A model generated the notes under the pieces. It saw nothing but the letters and a program-made list of their open reading frames with translations, made no database searches and was not told where the DNA came from. Source: JARRON01 sp037383845 (GTDB lineage Bacteria; Pseudomonadota; Gammaproteobacteria; Steroidobacterales; XN24). Taken from it: a stretch of DNA of 33,904 bases. The position numbers and the translations under genes were made by a program. Positions 24,258 to 33,164 of this stretch are shown piece after piece. The stretch is taken from assembly GCA_037383845.1 (NCBI GenBank), contig JARRON010000053.1, positions 1 to 33,904 of the forward strand. Reading direction: 5' to 3'. Position 1 is the stretch's first letter. Every line of letters begins with the position of its first letter.

Positions 24258-27014
24258 ATGCGATCGTCCATCGCCCTCATGCGCGTTGTCCTTCTTGTTG
24301 CGGCTGTCTTGTCCGCACGGGTCGGGCCCGCGTCGGCCAGTGAACTGACGTTCAGGCCGATCGGCGAGAACCGTGGCCTGGACGTGGCCGTGGGGAGTGC
24401 TCTGTTGTTCGACCAGCGCGGCTTTCTCTGGGTAGGGTCCCGGGACGGGCTGCACCGCTACGACGGCTACCGTGCCACCCTTTTTTCGCCGGACATCACG
24501 GATCCCCACGCGATCACGGACCTGGACATTCGCGCGCTCTACGAGACGCGGGACGGCATGATCTGGGTTGCCACGAACACCGGGGGACTCAACCGGCTCG
24601 ACCCGCGGACCGGACGCTTCCTGGCCTGGCGGCACGTCTCGGGCGATCCTGACAGCCTGAGCCATGACAGCATCTACGGGATGGCCGAGGACGCCAGCGG
24701 CGACCTCTGGGTGGGCACGCAAATCGGCCTGAACCGGCTCGATCGCGAGACCGGCACCTTCACGCGCTACCTGAGCGATCCAGACGACCCACGGTCGCTC
24801 TCCCACGACTACGTCTATGCATTGCTGCTGGACCGCGGCGGTGTCCTCTGGGTCGCGACGGTGGGTGGGGGACTCAGCCGCTACAACGCCGCGTCGGACG
24901 ATTTCACCCGCTTCGACCTGGCCGCGCTGACCGGCGGTCCCGCCGACTGCAACGACGTGTTCGCAATCGGCGAGGACCCTGCCGGCAACCTCTGGCTCGG
25001 CACCAGAGGCGGGCTGATCCGCTTCAACCCGGCGCGGACCGAACTGGAGCCCGTCGATCTTTCCGGCTCTGGCGCCGGCCAGCCGGCCATCACCACGATG
25101 GTGCTCGACGAACGCGGCAGCCTGTGGCTGGGCACGCTGATCAGCGGGATTCTGCACTACGACCCCGACCGTCAGGCATCCCGCGCTTATACCGGCTACG
25201 ACGAGTACGACGCCGACGGGCTGGCGGCACAACCACAGCTCAGCCTGGCATTGCGCGATAACGCCCTTTACGTCGGCACCTGGGGCGCCGGCCTGTGGAA
25301 GGCCCGGATTCCGGATACCCATTTTCTGCATCTCGGAACGGACCGGGAGACCAGCGGCCTGCTGTATCCGGCGGTCACGGCCGTGCTGGGCGGGGCGGAG
25401 CCCGGCAAGCCCTGGGTCGGGACCTTCGGGGGCGGCCCGCAGCCGGCCGACGTCCGGGAAGGCACGTTCGCTGCGCCGTTCGATCCTTCCAGCGAACTCC
25501 GTGTTGACGGCGTCCTCTCGTTCGCCCGGGCGGCCGACGGGACACTGTTCGTGGGCACCAATCACGGGCTCTGGGAACTCGGCCCCGACCGGGAGATTCG
25601 GAACTTCTTCCAGTTCCGGCCCGGAGAGGACGCCGGGCTGGGCGAGGGCTATGTCACCAGCCTGCACCTCCAGCCGGACGGCAGCCTCTGGGTCGGCGTC
25701 GGAGGCAGCGGCCTGTATCGGCTGGACGCCGACGGATCGGCCTTCACCGCATTCCGGCACGATGCCGCACGCCCGGACTCACTGAGCGGCGACTACATCA
25801 CGGCCATCGTCGGGGCCGGCGAAGGTGAGCTCTGGGTCGGAACCCGGTCCAGCGGACTCAATCTCTGCCGCACAGAGCCCTGGTCCTGTCGCCGCTTCGG
25901 AGTCGGGCCTGGTGCGGACGGGGGCCTGGGCCATTTTCACGTCACGGCACTGTACCGGGACCGGCGCGGCCGTCTCTGGGTCGGCACCGACGGGGGCGGC
26001 CTGCACCAGGTACGCCGGAGCCCGGACGGAGCCGTGACAGGCTTCCGCCGCTGGTCGGAGGCCGACGGACTCGTCAGCAACGCCATCATGGCCATCGCCG
26101 AAGACGACGACGGCAGCCTGTGGCTGAGTACGCGCCAGGGCCTGACCCGCCTCGACCCCGACCAGGGCCGGGTCGCCAATTACGTCGAGCAGTCCGGCCT
26201 GCCCGTGACCCATTTCAATTCGAACGCCGCAGGCAGCGACGCCCGCTACATCTATTTCGGCAGCGTGGACGGACTGCTCGTGGTCCCCAGGGGACGGCCG
26301 CTGACGACCCGCCAGCCGTCGGCGACCCGCATCACGGCCGTTGAGCAAATCGGCAGCGCGGACTACAGGCCCGCAACGGGCTGGGTACCGGAGCGGATCC
26401 GCGTCGATTACGGGAGCATGCTGGGCATCGAGTTCGCCTCCCTGGACTTCGCGGAGCTGCCCCACCGCTATGAGTTCCGCCTGCGGGCCGAAGATGACTG
26501 GACGCCGATCGGCCAGCGTACCCAGGTCACCCTCCTCGACCTGTCGCCCGGGACCTACCGGTTTGCGGCACGCGGCCGGGACGTATTCGGCCTGTGGAGC
26601 ACGTCTCCGGCGCTGCAGATCGACGTGGTTCCGCCGTTCTGGATGACGGCATGGTTCAGGCTGCTCGTCGTTCTGGCCGTGCTGGCGGGCGCCATCGGGC
26701 TCCACCGGCTGAGAACCCGGCGCCTGGAGATGCGGGCGCTGGAGATGCAGCGCCTTGGTGCACTGCGGGAACAGGCGCTGGAGCGGGTCCTCGGAGACCG
26801 CTCGGAGCTGGCTGAGCTGACGCCCCGCCAGAAAGAGGTGCTGCAGCTCATCGCCGAGGGGCACACGACCCGGGAGATCGCGGAGCGCCTCGGCGTGAGC
26901 GTGAAGACCGTGGAGACGCACCGGGCCAACCTGATGGAGCGCCTGGACATCCGCGATATCCCCGGTCTGGTCCGTCTGGCGATCAGGGCAGGACTGATTT
27001 CGCCCCACGACTGA
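24258..27014 (+). CDS. Membrane-spanning propeller/LuxR-type transcriptional regulator
   Basis: A 918-residue one-component regulator. After a signal peptide (about 1-28), residues about 30-690 carry at least eleven Reg_prop repeats of the form G-x-LWVGT-x-x-G-L-x-R (GFLWVGSRDGLHRYD, GNLWLGTRGGLIRFN, GRLWVGTDGGGLHQV and others), enough for two beta-propellers. A Y_Y_Y-type beta domain (HRYEFRLRAEDDW, LSPGTYRFAARGRD) follows, then one membrane helix (about 794-818), a helical linker and a C-terminal LuxR HTH (LTPRQKEVLQLIAEGHTTRE, then IAERLGVSVKTVETHRANLM). There is no histidine kinase or receiver. The propeller should sit in the periplasm and the HTH in the cytoplasm. The ATG at 24258 has AGGGA six bases upstream. 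Likely targets are neighbouring secreted-protein genes (inference). Confidence 0.9.
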   Translation: MRSSIALMRVVLLVAAVLSARVGPASASELTFRPIGENRGLDVAVGSALLFDQRGFLWVGSRDGLHRYDGYRATLFSPDITDPHAITDLDIRALYETRDGMIWVATNTGGLNRLDPRTGRFLAWRHVSGDPDSLSHDSIYGMAEDASGDLWVGTQIGLNRLDRETGTFTRYLSDPDDPRSLSHDYVYALLLDRGGVLWVATVGGGLSRYNAASDDFTRFDLAALTGGPADCNDVFAIGEDPAGNLWLGTRGGLIRFNPARTELEPVDLSGSGAGQPAITTMVLDERGSLWLGTLISGILHYDPDRQASRAYTGYDEYDADGLAAQPQLSLALRDNALYVGTWGAGLWKARIPDTHFLHLGTDRETSGLLYPAVTAVLGGAEPGKPWVGTFGGGPQPADVREGTFAAPFDPSSELRVDGVLSFARAADGTLFVGTNHGLWELGPDREIRNFFQFRPGEDAGLGEGYVTSLHLQPDGSLWVGVGGSGLYRLDADGSAFTAFRHDAARPDSLSGDYITAIVGAGEGELWVGTRSSGLNLCRTEPWSCRRFGVGPGADGGLGHFHVTALYRDRRGRLWVGTDGGGLHQVRRSPDGAVTGFRRWSEADGLVSNAIMAIAEDDDGSLWLSTRQGLTRLDPDQGRVANYVEQSGLPVTHFNSNAAGSDARYIYFGSVDGLLVVPRGRPLTTRQPSATRITAVEQIGSADYRPATGWVPERIRVDYGSMLGIEFASLDFAELPHRYEFRLRAEDDWTPIGQRTQVTLLDLSPGTYRFAARGRDVFGLWSTSPALQIDVVPPFWMTAWFRLLVVLAVLAGAIGLHRLRTRRLEMRALEMQRLGALREQALERVLGDRSELAELTPRQKEVLQLIAEGHTTREIAERLGVSVKTVETHRANLMERLDIRDIPGLVRLAIRAGLISPHD

Positions 27015-27024
27015 CGGCTATCAA

Positions 27025-27057
27025 CTGCCGGACGAAAAAATTTTTCGCCCCCGGCAG
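27025..27057. terminator. Nested inverted repeat after the LuxR-type gene
   Basis: Outer arms CTGCCGG and CCGGCAG enclose CGAAAAA-A-TTTTTCG, itself a palindrome. It starts 11 bases after the stop of the regulator gene. The T-run is inside the stem, so it is not a classical intrinsic terminator, but it may end transcription in both directions or act as a bent protein-binding site. Confidence 0.4.
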
Positions 27058-27061
27058 GAAT

Positions 27062-27081
27062 TCTAACCCACTGATTCCCAT
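27062..27081 (-). repeat. Dispersed intergenic repeat, copy C (partial, inverted)
   Basis: On the minus strand this reads ATGGGAATCAGTGGGTTAG, matching the first 19 bases of copies A and B but not the CGC and ACAAGGG part. It lies between the LuxR-type gene and the metalloprotease operon. Confidence 0.35.
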
Positions 27082-27098
27082 AGCGTTATCCGGCCGCC

Positions 27099-27113
27099 TA
27101 GGGGATTCCCCGA
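27099..27113. promoter_or_regulatory. Palindrome around GGGGATTCCCC upstream of the metalloprotease operon
   Basis: A perfect 11-base dyad (27101-27111) about 118 bases before the operon start and 86 bases after the LuxR-type regulator gene. Its spacing suits an activator site. The half AGGGGATT is shared with the palindrome at 8937. A link to the LuxR-type regulator is only suggested by position. Confidence 0.4.
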
Positions 27114-27228
27114 GGGCAATTCCGGTTGTCTCGGGGCCGTCCCGATTGTGCTTCGCCCCGCTGCCGCTAGGGTGTGCGCCCCGGCTCATGCCGACCTACC
27201 GCAAAAACACCCGCACTGGGGGAGAACC

Positions 27229-27867
27229 ATGAAGACAAGCACGTTTCGGTCCGTGCTCCTCGGAATCGTGACGGCGGCGATCGTTCTGGTCGCGCCGACC
27301 GCGATGGCCATGAAGCTGCAGCGCCAGAACCTGGCCCAGCTCATCGCCGGCTCCGAGAGCATCCTGTCCGGCACCGTCAAGACCGTCACCGACGGCATCG
27401 ACGATTCCGGGGTGCCCTACACCGAGGTCACCATCGCCGTCCACAGCGTTGCCAAGGGCAAAGCCAAGGTCGAGGCCGAGAAGGACTACACCTTCCGGCA
27501 GTTCGGTTTGCTCACACCCCGCACCATGGCCAACGGCCACAAGCTGCTCGCCGTTTCGCCGGACGGTTTCCCCCGCTGGCGCGAGGGCGAGACCGTCGTG
27601 GCGTTCATGTACAAGCCGGCCTCCCGGACCGGCCTGCAGACGACCGCGGGCATGGGCCAGGGCAAGTTCAGCCTGGTCAACGGCCACCTCGTCAATGAAT
27701 TCGACAACGCCGGCCTGTTCGACGGCATGGAGATCGACAGCGACGTCCTCAGCTCCGCGGAGCAGAACATGATCATGAACCCCGGCGCGGTCGACGCGCA
27801 GGTCTTCATGGGGCTGGTATCGCGCGCGGTCACCGAGGGCTGGATCACGACGGGGGAGATGCGCTAA
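27229..27867 (+). CDS. Secreted protein paired with the matrixin-like protease
   Basis: A 212-residue exported protein. The signal peptide is about 1-27 (SVLLGIVTAAIVLVAPTAMA). The mature part starts MKLQRQNLAQLIAGSESILS, then GTVKTV, a TEVTIAVHSVAKGKAKV strand pair, a central FRQFGLL segment and GETVVAFMYKP. This resembles a small beta domain found as hypothetical exported proteins beside matrixin-type proteases; I know no proven role, but an inhibitor, chaperone or co-factor would fit. The start is firm, with GGGGGAG before the ATG at 27229. Its TAA overlaps the next ATG by one base (TAATG), so both proteins are made together. Confidence 0.75.
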   Translation: MKTSTFRSVLLGIVTAAIVLVAPTAMAMKLQRQNLAQLIAGSESILSGTVKTVTDGIDDSGVPYTEVTIAVHSVAKGKAKVEAEKDYTFRQFGLLTPRTMANGHKLLAVSPDGFPRWREGETVVAFMYKPASRTGLQTTAGMGQGKFSLVNGHLVNEFDNAGLFDGMEIDSDVLSSAEQNMIMNPGAVDAQVFMGLVSRAVTEGWITTGEMR

Positions 27868-30278
27868 TGAATTTTTCCAAACTGACGGCCGCAGTCGGTC
27901 TCGCCCTCATCGCCGGTGCCACCCAGGCGGCGGGTCCGCTGTTCCTGACCGAGGGCACCGATCCCCAGCCCCTGCGCTGGGACACCTCCGCCGGCCCGAT
28001 TCCGGTCTGGGTCGACGGCGGGGAGGTCTTCACCTACGACTTTGACGGCGTGACGCCTTTCGTTCTGATCGAGCGGGCCGTGGAGGTCACCGAGTTCGCC
28101 TTCCAGCAGTGGAGCAACGTGCCGACTTCCACCTTCTCCGCCGAGATCGCGGGCACGATCGAGAGCCAGACCGGCATCGCCGACGTGACCGGGGCCAATG
28201 CCACGGAGATCTACGACGTCGAGAACGGCTACGGCTTCTGGGTCCTCTACGACACCGACGGCTCGATCCTCAGCGATTACTTCGGCGTCGGGCCCTCCGT
28301 GCTGGGCATTGCGTTCCCGGAGCGGGCGGACGAGAACGGCAACATCATCGAGGCGACCGCTGTGCTCAACGGCTTCGCCGTGAACGTCAATGATCCCGAT
28401 CTCGAACAGTTCGCGGGCGTGTTCACCCATGAGTTCGGTCACGCGATCAACCTGGCCCACACCCAGACCAACGGCCACATCGCCTACTTCGGCACGCCCT
28501 TCGCGCCCATCTATCCCGGCGTCAAGGATTGCGGACCGTACCCGGCGCTGACCGACGTCGACTTCATCGAGACGATGTATCCCTTCCTCGACACGTCGGG
28601 TTCCGCCGGCGTCGCCCAGAGCACGGTCGAACATCCCGACGACATCGCGTCGATCTCCGAGCTCTACCCGGCGCCCGGCTACAAGGCGTCCACGGGTTCC
28701 ATCTCGGGCGTGCTGAGGCTGAAAGACGGCAAAACGGAGTTCAGCGGCATCAACCTGATCGCCCGCAACGTCAACGACCCCTTCGGCGACGCCGTCTCGG
28801 CCATGAGCGGCGACCAGACCCAGGGCCAGGTCGGTCCTGACGGCCGCTACACGCTCAATAACCTGACGCCCGGGGAAGAGTACGTCCTGTATATCGAGCA
28901 GATCCGGGCCGGCGGCTTCCCGACCACGCCCCAGCGACTGGTCTCCACCGCGGAGTACTGGAACGAGGCCGAAAGCAACGATCCCGCGACCGACGATGTC
29001 TGCGACGCGACGCCTATCCTCGCCGAGGCCGGCGTCACCAGGCAGGCGGACATCACCTTCAACGGATATCTCAAGGGCATCCAGTACACCCCCATCGTCG
29101 ATGCGTTCCTGACCGACCTGACCAAGAACGGGCGGAAGTCCGCCGGCCAGCTCGGCGCCACGTCGTTCATCTGGGACCAGAACAAGGACTTCATCGTCCT
29201 GCCGTCCTCGATCACCGCCGCCAGCGGCACCTCGATCTTCGACCGAAACGGCCAGAAGATGCTGGTGCAGTACGACTTCGACGGTAACGGCATCCGCCAG
29301 GGCGCCATCTTCGACCTCCAGGGCAACAGAGCAAGCCTGGTGTCGCTGGGCGATTTCAACGGCGACACCTGCGGCGGGGGCTCCCAGAGCGGCGTCAGCA
29401 GCAGCTCGGCCTGGGCCATCGACGACGCCGGCCGGACGGCGGTCGGCCTGGCCTATGTCGACCAGAACGGTGACGGCAACTGCCGCCAGTCCTTCGCCAA
29501 CGAGATCGTGCCCTTCATCTGGGACGCCAAGCAGGGGATCCGCATGCTCGATACCTCGGGCCTGCCCTCCACCCCGCAGTTCGTCCGGGCCCACGCGATT
29601 TCCGGCGACGGCAGCGTGGTTCTCGGCACCGCCGGCGGCAGCAACGCCGTCGCGTGGGTGAACGAGGGTCCGATGATCGACCTGCGCGCCGGGTTCAACG
29701 GGATCTCGGCCTATGCGTCGAGCTACGACGGCAGCCGTGTCGCGATCCAGACCTCGAACGAGGGCGTCGTGCTGTGGAACCCGAAGACCGGTGAATCCGA
29801 GAACATCGGCGGCCTGCGCTGGTGCCGTGATCTCGACTTCGTCCGCTTCGGCAGTAACTTCTGCGACATCCTTGGTGAGGAGGCCGTCAACGAGGCGCTG
29901 GGCCCCATCCCGGTCCAGCCCTCCGACATGAACGACGACGGCAGCGTCATCGTCGGCCGTGCCGGCAGCTTCCTCCTTGGTATCGTCGGCGGCATCTGGA
30001 TCGAGGATCTCGGCTGGATGAACCTGGCGGACTTCTTCCGCCAGCAGGGTGTAGCCGAGGCGTTCGACTTCCCGATGGACAACCCCATCTCGATCAGCGC
30101 CTCCGGCCGCGAGATGGTCGGCGGGCTGGCCGGAACGTCCGTGTCCTGGCTGGTCAACATGGACCAGGTTTATGTCTGCCAGGACGGCCAGTCCATCCAG
30201 ACCGGGTTCCCGAACGGCCTGCGGAGCAAGATCGCCGAGGGCGCGAGGTTCGGTCGCTGCGAGTTCATCGACGACTAG
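27867..30278 (+). CDS. Secreted matrixin-like metalloprotease with C-terminal repeat domain
   Basis: An 803-residue exported protein. The signal peptide is about 1-21. The protease domain holds the metzincin zinc site THEFGHAINLAHTQ (His188, Glu189, His192, His198) and a likely Met-turn near Met237 (ETMYPF). Near 275-350 a carboxypeptidase-regulatory-like beta domain follows (GSISGVLRLKDG, GRYTLNNLTPGEEYVLYIEQ). Residues about 420-780 look like propeller-type repeats: SAWAIDDAGRTAVGLAYVD, ISGDGSVVLGTAGGSNAVAW, SDMNDDGSVIVGR. It probably acts outside the cell on proteins or peptides. The start overlaps the previous gene's stop. The long repeat part is larger than the catalytic part and may bind substrate or a surface. 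The zinc-site assignment is sure; the substrate is unknown. Confidence 0.88.
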   Translation: MNFSKLTAAVGLALIAGATQAAGPLFLTEGTDPQPLRWDTSAGPIPVWVDGGEVFTYDFDGVTPFVLIERAVEVTEFAFQQWSNVPTSTFSAEIAGTIESQTGIADVTGANATEIYDVENGYGFWVLYDTDGSILSDYFGVGPSVLGIAFPERADENGNIIEATAVLNGFAVNVNDPDLEQFAGVFTHEFGHAINLAHTQTNGHIAYFGTPFAPIYPGVKDCGPYPALTDVDFIETMYPFLDTSGSAGVAQSTVEHPDDIASISELYPAPGYKASTGSISGVLRLKDGKTEFSGINLIARNVNDPFGDAVSAMSGDQTQGQVGPDGRYTLNNLTPGEEYVLYIEQIRAGGFPTTPQRLVSTAEYWNEAESNDPATDDVCDATPILAEAGVTRQADITFNGYLKGIQYTPIVDAFLTDLTKNGRKSAGQLGATSFIWDQNKDFIVLPSSITAASGTSIFDRNGQKMLVQYDFDGNGIRQGAIFDLQGNRASLVSLGDFNGDTCGGGSQSGVSSSSAWAIDDAGRTAVGLAYVDQNGDGNCRQSFANEIVPFIWDAKQGIRMLDTSGLPSTPQFVRAHAISGDGSVVLGTAGGSNAVAWVNEGPMIDLRAGFNGISAYASSYDGSRVAIQTSNEGVVLWNPKTGESENIGGLRWCRDLDFVRFGSNFCDILGEEAVNEALGPIPVQPSDMNDDGSVIVGRAGSFLLGIVGGIWIEDLGWMNLADFFRQQGVAEAFDFPMDNPISISASGREMVGGLAGTSVSWLVNMDQVYVCQDGQSIQTGFPNGLRSKIAEGARFGRCEFIDD

Positions 30279-30323
30279 ACAACAACGAGCGAAATGCCCG
30301 CTTCATGCAGGCAATGATATTTC

Positions 30324-30355
30324 GAGGCGGGGGGTGCACCCCCGCCTCTTTTTTT
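30324..30355 (+). terminator. Rho-independent terminator of the metalloprotease operon
   Basis: A perfect 10-base stem, GAGGCGGGGG and CCCCCGCCTC, with loop GTGCA, followed by seven T. It lies 45 bases past the protease stop and is the only textbook intrinsic terminator I found in the window. Confidence 0.92.
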
Positions 30356-31006
30356 GGGTGGACCGCAACCCTCAATGTCGCCGGCACCCATGGCGGCCGC
30401 GCGGTCAAGCGAGCGCGGGGATCGACGTCAGCAGTGCGCTCGGCGCCTGCCGCAGGTCCCCGGGTGGCCCGGTCCAAAGAAGGCACCAGCCGGGCAACGG
30501 CTCGTGCCGGCATGCCAGCAGGTGTCACAGGGGAACGCCGCCGCGAGGAGACCCCGCTCGCCACGCCGGGGATGAGCGTCGTTGTGGCGACCTGGAGCTT
30601 GTACCCACGGGGAAGCTTCTGCGACCCGGCAAAACGGGCGATCACCCCTGATCCGATCCGGCCCCGGGAAGGGCGACCAGCAGAACGCCTGCGACCACCA
30701 ATCCCGCGGCCAGCCCCACCAGCCCGATGCCTGCCAGGAGCAGCGGCCCACCTGCAGCCAGTACCGGGGCCGACACAAGATTCCGGAGGTGCGGACTGAC
30801 GAGTCCGACGGTGCCTGGAACGCCAGGATTGCTACCCACCGGCGCGAGCCCATGCGTCAGACCCAGGGACCAGATGCTGCTGGCACGCCAGCCGGGAAAT
30901 CATGGGCCCAGGGAGCTTCTGCCGGGATACCGGAAAACCGGCATGTCTCGGTCCGCAGCACAGGTGCAGCCGGGGCCCCGTCCCGCCGTCGGCGCCTCCC
31001 GGGAAC
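30356..31006. other. Non-coding region with one doubtful small reading frame
   Basis: About 650 bases between the operon terminator and the channel gene. Only the minus-strand frame at 30642-30839 has a membrane-protein-like product, listed separately; nothing else is recognisable. Confidence 0.4.
30642..30839 (-). CDS. Possible small membrane protein (doubtful)
   Basis: A 65-residue frame from a GTG with no clear ribosome binding site. Its second half, GGPLLLAGIGLVGLAAGLVV, resembles RGPMLLAGAALGLCGLGLVF in the 93-residue membrane protein at 33165, and the DNA of the two segments also looks alike. It may be a decayed copy of that gene, or a chance Gly/Leu-rich frame. Confidence 0.25.
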   Translation of the reverse strand: MGSNPGVPGTVGLVSPHLRNLVSAPVLAAGGPLLLAGIGLVGLAAGLVVAGVLLVALPGAGSDQG

Positions 31007-32842
31007 TCAGGTCTCCGACTCGTCGCCGCTCTCCGGCTCGCCGCCCGCGTCGGGGCTGTCGGCATCCCACGCGGAAGGCGCGGTTTCGTCGCCCGCATCG
31101 GTGGGCGCCTGGGCGAGCGCGGCGGCAGCCGCGGGCGCCACGCCATTCTTCACATAGAGGTGCACGTCGCGCTGGGGGAACGGAATGGACACGCCTTCGG
31201 CGTCGAAGCGCAGCTTCACTTCGCGGGTGATGTCCCAGTAGACGTCCCAGTAGTCTTCGCGCTTGACCCAGGGACGCATGATGAAATTCACCGAGGAGTC
31301 GCCCAGTTCGTGCAGCTTCACGACGGGCTCCGGATCCGGCAGCACCTTCTCGTGATGGCGAACGATATCCTCGAGGATAGCCTCTGCCTTCGGGATGTCG
31401 TCGGCGTAGCCGATGCCGAAAATGAGATCGACGCGCCGGATGGTCTGGGCGGTGACGTTCTTGATGACGTCCCCCCAGATCTTGCTGTTCGGCACAACGA
31501 GAGTCTGGTTATCGAATGTGAGCACGGTCGTATTGACCAGGCTCATGGCTTTCACCTTGCCGAAGACTCCACCCGTCTCGACGACGTCTCCGACGTCGAA
31601 AGGACGATACAGCAGAATCATCAGGCCAGACGCGAAGTTGGACAGCGTGTCCTGCAGCGCGAATCCGATCACGAAACCGGCGACACCCAGACCGGCAAGA
31701 ACGGGGCCTACGGAGATACCCATCTGGGAGAGGGCCACCAGCACCCCGAAGATCATCACGATGCCCCTCGTCACCGAGATGATCATGCGTCGCAACAGCT
31801 GCGACACCTGCACCTTTGACGCATCCAGGGCCTTGGTGACGACCTTTTGCGCCAGCCGCGCCAGGATCCGGAAGACAAAGATGATGCCCACGAACAGCAG
31901 CAGCTTGACGAAGAGACTGGGGCCGTTTTCCTTGAACCAGCTGGCGACGCCGGAAAGCCAGTCTCCGACCAGGCCGAAAGCGACCTGCGGATTGAATATG
32001 TCCGTCGTCACCTCGCCGGTGGCCGCGACGATCTGCTTTTTGTATTCCGGTGCATCGACATCGAGGCGCCCGAGCAGCCTGACGGTCCGGTCCAGCTGGC
32101 CGGCGACGACCTTGGTGCGCTGTTCCAGCACGGTCAGCATGGCGGCGATTTCGGCGTCGTCGGGTTTCAGAGACTGCGCGGCTTTCAGCCGGGCAATGTC
32201 GTCCGTCGTAAGCTCCAGGGCGATGGAAAGGGCCTGGGCGCGGGTGGCCAGCTCCTCCCGGATGCGGTCCTGCTCGGCCCCCACGTCGATCCCGAACTCA
32301 GCGGCCAGCTCGGCGTTCCTGACCAACGCCGCGTAGAACGCATCGATCCGCCGACTGCCTTCGTTAGCGATGGCGTCCGCCGCCGCCTGCTCGGTTGCAC
32401 TGGCCTCGGGATCGGCCGGTTCAAGCCGCGACCTTGTCCGCTCGATGGCCTTGCGGGCGCCGTCGGGCACCAGCTCCACGATCTCCAGTGCCGTGTCACG
32501 GTACTTGCCGGTCTCGGTGCCCTCGGCTTCAAGCTTCGCGACCTGGGCGGCGAAGTCGTGCGCCTCGCCCACCAGCTCCTCCCAGGCCCGGTCCAGGCGC
32601 GTGTCGAGAATGCGCGCGCCCCGCTCACCGACGTCCTCCCGTCGCCTGTTCAGCTCGCGCACCCGGGCTTCCAGAGCCGTGGCACGCTCCAGCCTCGCAT
32701 CCAGTGCGGCGGCATCCTCGCTCGACAGCGTGCCGGCGGCACCGGCTTCCGTGCCCGTATCCTGGGCCGGGGACGAGCTCGGCGCGAACCCGCCACTCGT
32801 TAACAGGATAACCAGCAGGCCAGCAGCAATTCGTGAAGCCAT
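31007..32842 (-). CDS. MscS-family mechanosensitive channel with a long N-terminal domain
   Basis: A 611-residue inner-membrane channel that should release solutes on osmotic downshock. It begins with a signal peptide (about 1-26), then about 250 mostly helical, charged residues likely in the periplasm and partly coiled coil. Membrane helices lie near 310-330 and 360-385, followed by the pore helix VLAGLGVAGFVIGFALQDTL and the MscS beta domain: GLMILLYRPFDVGDVVE, TFDNQTLVVPNSKIWGDVI and an alpha/beta end. The last about 40 residues are acidic and Pro/Ala-rich. The start follows AAGGGG at good spacing. Long MscS relatives with periplasmic N-termini are common in gammaproteobacteria. Confidence 0.92.
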   Translation of the reverse strand: MASRIAAGLLVILLTSGGFAPSSSPAQDTGTEAGAAGTLSSEDAAALDARLERATALEARVRELNRRREDVGERGARILDTRLDRAWEELVGEAHDFAAQVAKLEAEGTETGKYRDTALEIVELVPDGARKAIERTRSRLEPADPEASATEQAAADAIANEGSRRIDAFYAALVRNAELAAEFGIDVGAEQDRIREELATRAQALSIALELTTDDIARLKAAQSLKPDDAEIAAMLTVLEQRTKVVAGQLDRTVRLLGRLDVDAPEYKKQIVAATGEVTTDIFNPQVAFGLVGDWLSGVASWFKENGPSLFVKLLLFVGIIFVFRILARLAQKVVTKALDASKVQVSQLLRRMIISVTRGIVMIFGVLVALSQMGISVGPVLAGLGVAGFVIGFALQDTLSNFASGLMILLYRPFDVGDVVETGGVFGKVKAMSLVNTTVLTFDNQTLVVPNSKIWGDVIKNVTAQTIRRVDLIFGIGYADDIPKAEAILEDIVRHHEKVLPDPEPVVKLHELGDSSVNFIMRPWVKREDYWDVYWDITREVKLRFDAEGVSIPFPQRDVHLYVKNGVAPAAAAALAQAPTDAGDETAPSAWDADSPDAGGEPESGDESET

Positions 32843-33164
32843 TCAGTGCCCCTTCATCGACAGCACTTCGGTGGGAAGTGGTTCCCGCCCGACGCTCGCG
32901 GTGGCGGCCGCCACACAGTCCTTGCGGGAATTCGGGTCCTGTGTTTCCACACGAACCCGCGAGCCGCGGGGACTATACCAACCAGGGAGTGAGGGCTACA
33001 GGGTGACCGGCCAACGCGCGGCCGCGTCACGGAAACTTCGACACCGACGCGCCTCTAAGGCCCAGCCGGGGCAACCACACGGAGATGGTCTCCGTGCTTT
33101 GACACTCCCGGCCGTGAGGCGCCTGGGTACGCGGGCCGGACGGGCATGCTGGCAATCAAGCCGA
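32843..33164. other. Non-coding spacer
   Basis: No gene is supported. It contains a perfect hairpin, CACGGAGA-TGG-TCTCCGTG, at 33078-33096, listed separately. The channel gene's promoter should be near 32860-32960. Confidence 0.4.
33078..33096 (-). terminator. Short perfect hairpin downstream of the small membrane protein gene
   Basis: An eight-base perfect stem with a three-base loop, 69 bases past the stop of the minus-strand gene at 33165. It has no T-run on that strand, so it may be a terminator that needs help or simply an RNA-end structure. Confidence 0.35.

Noticed and set aside
24022..24348. A small gene starting at the ATG at 24022
   Set aside because: It overlaps the well-supported regulator start by about 90 bases, has no ribosome binding site and no family resemblance.
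24048..25760. Long antisense frame opposite the LuxR-type regulator gene
   Set aside because: No domain, no ribosome binding site, and the plus strand carries regular propeller repeats; the antisense frame follows from GC-rich codon use.
27864..29594. A 576-codon antisense frame opposite the metalloprotease
   Set aside because: Antisense to a gene with a zinc site and signal peptide; composition is typical of a shadow frame.
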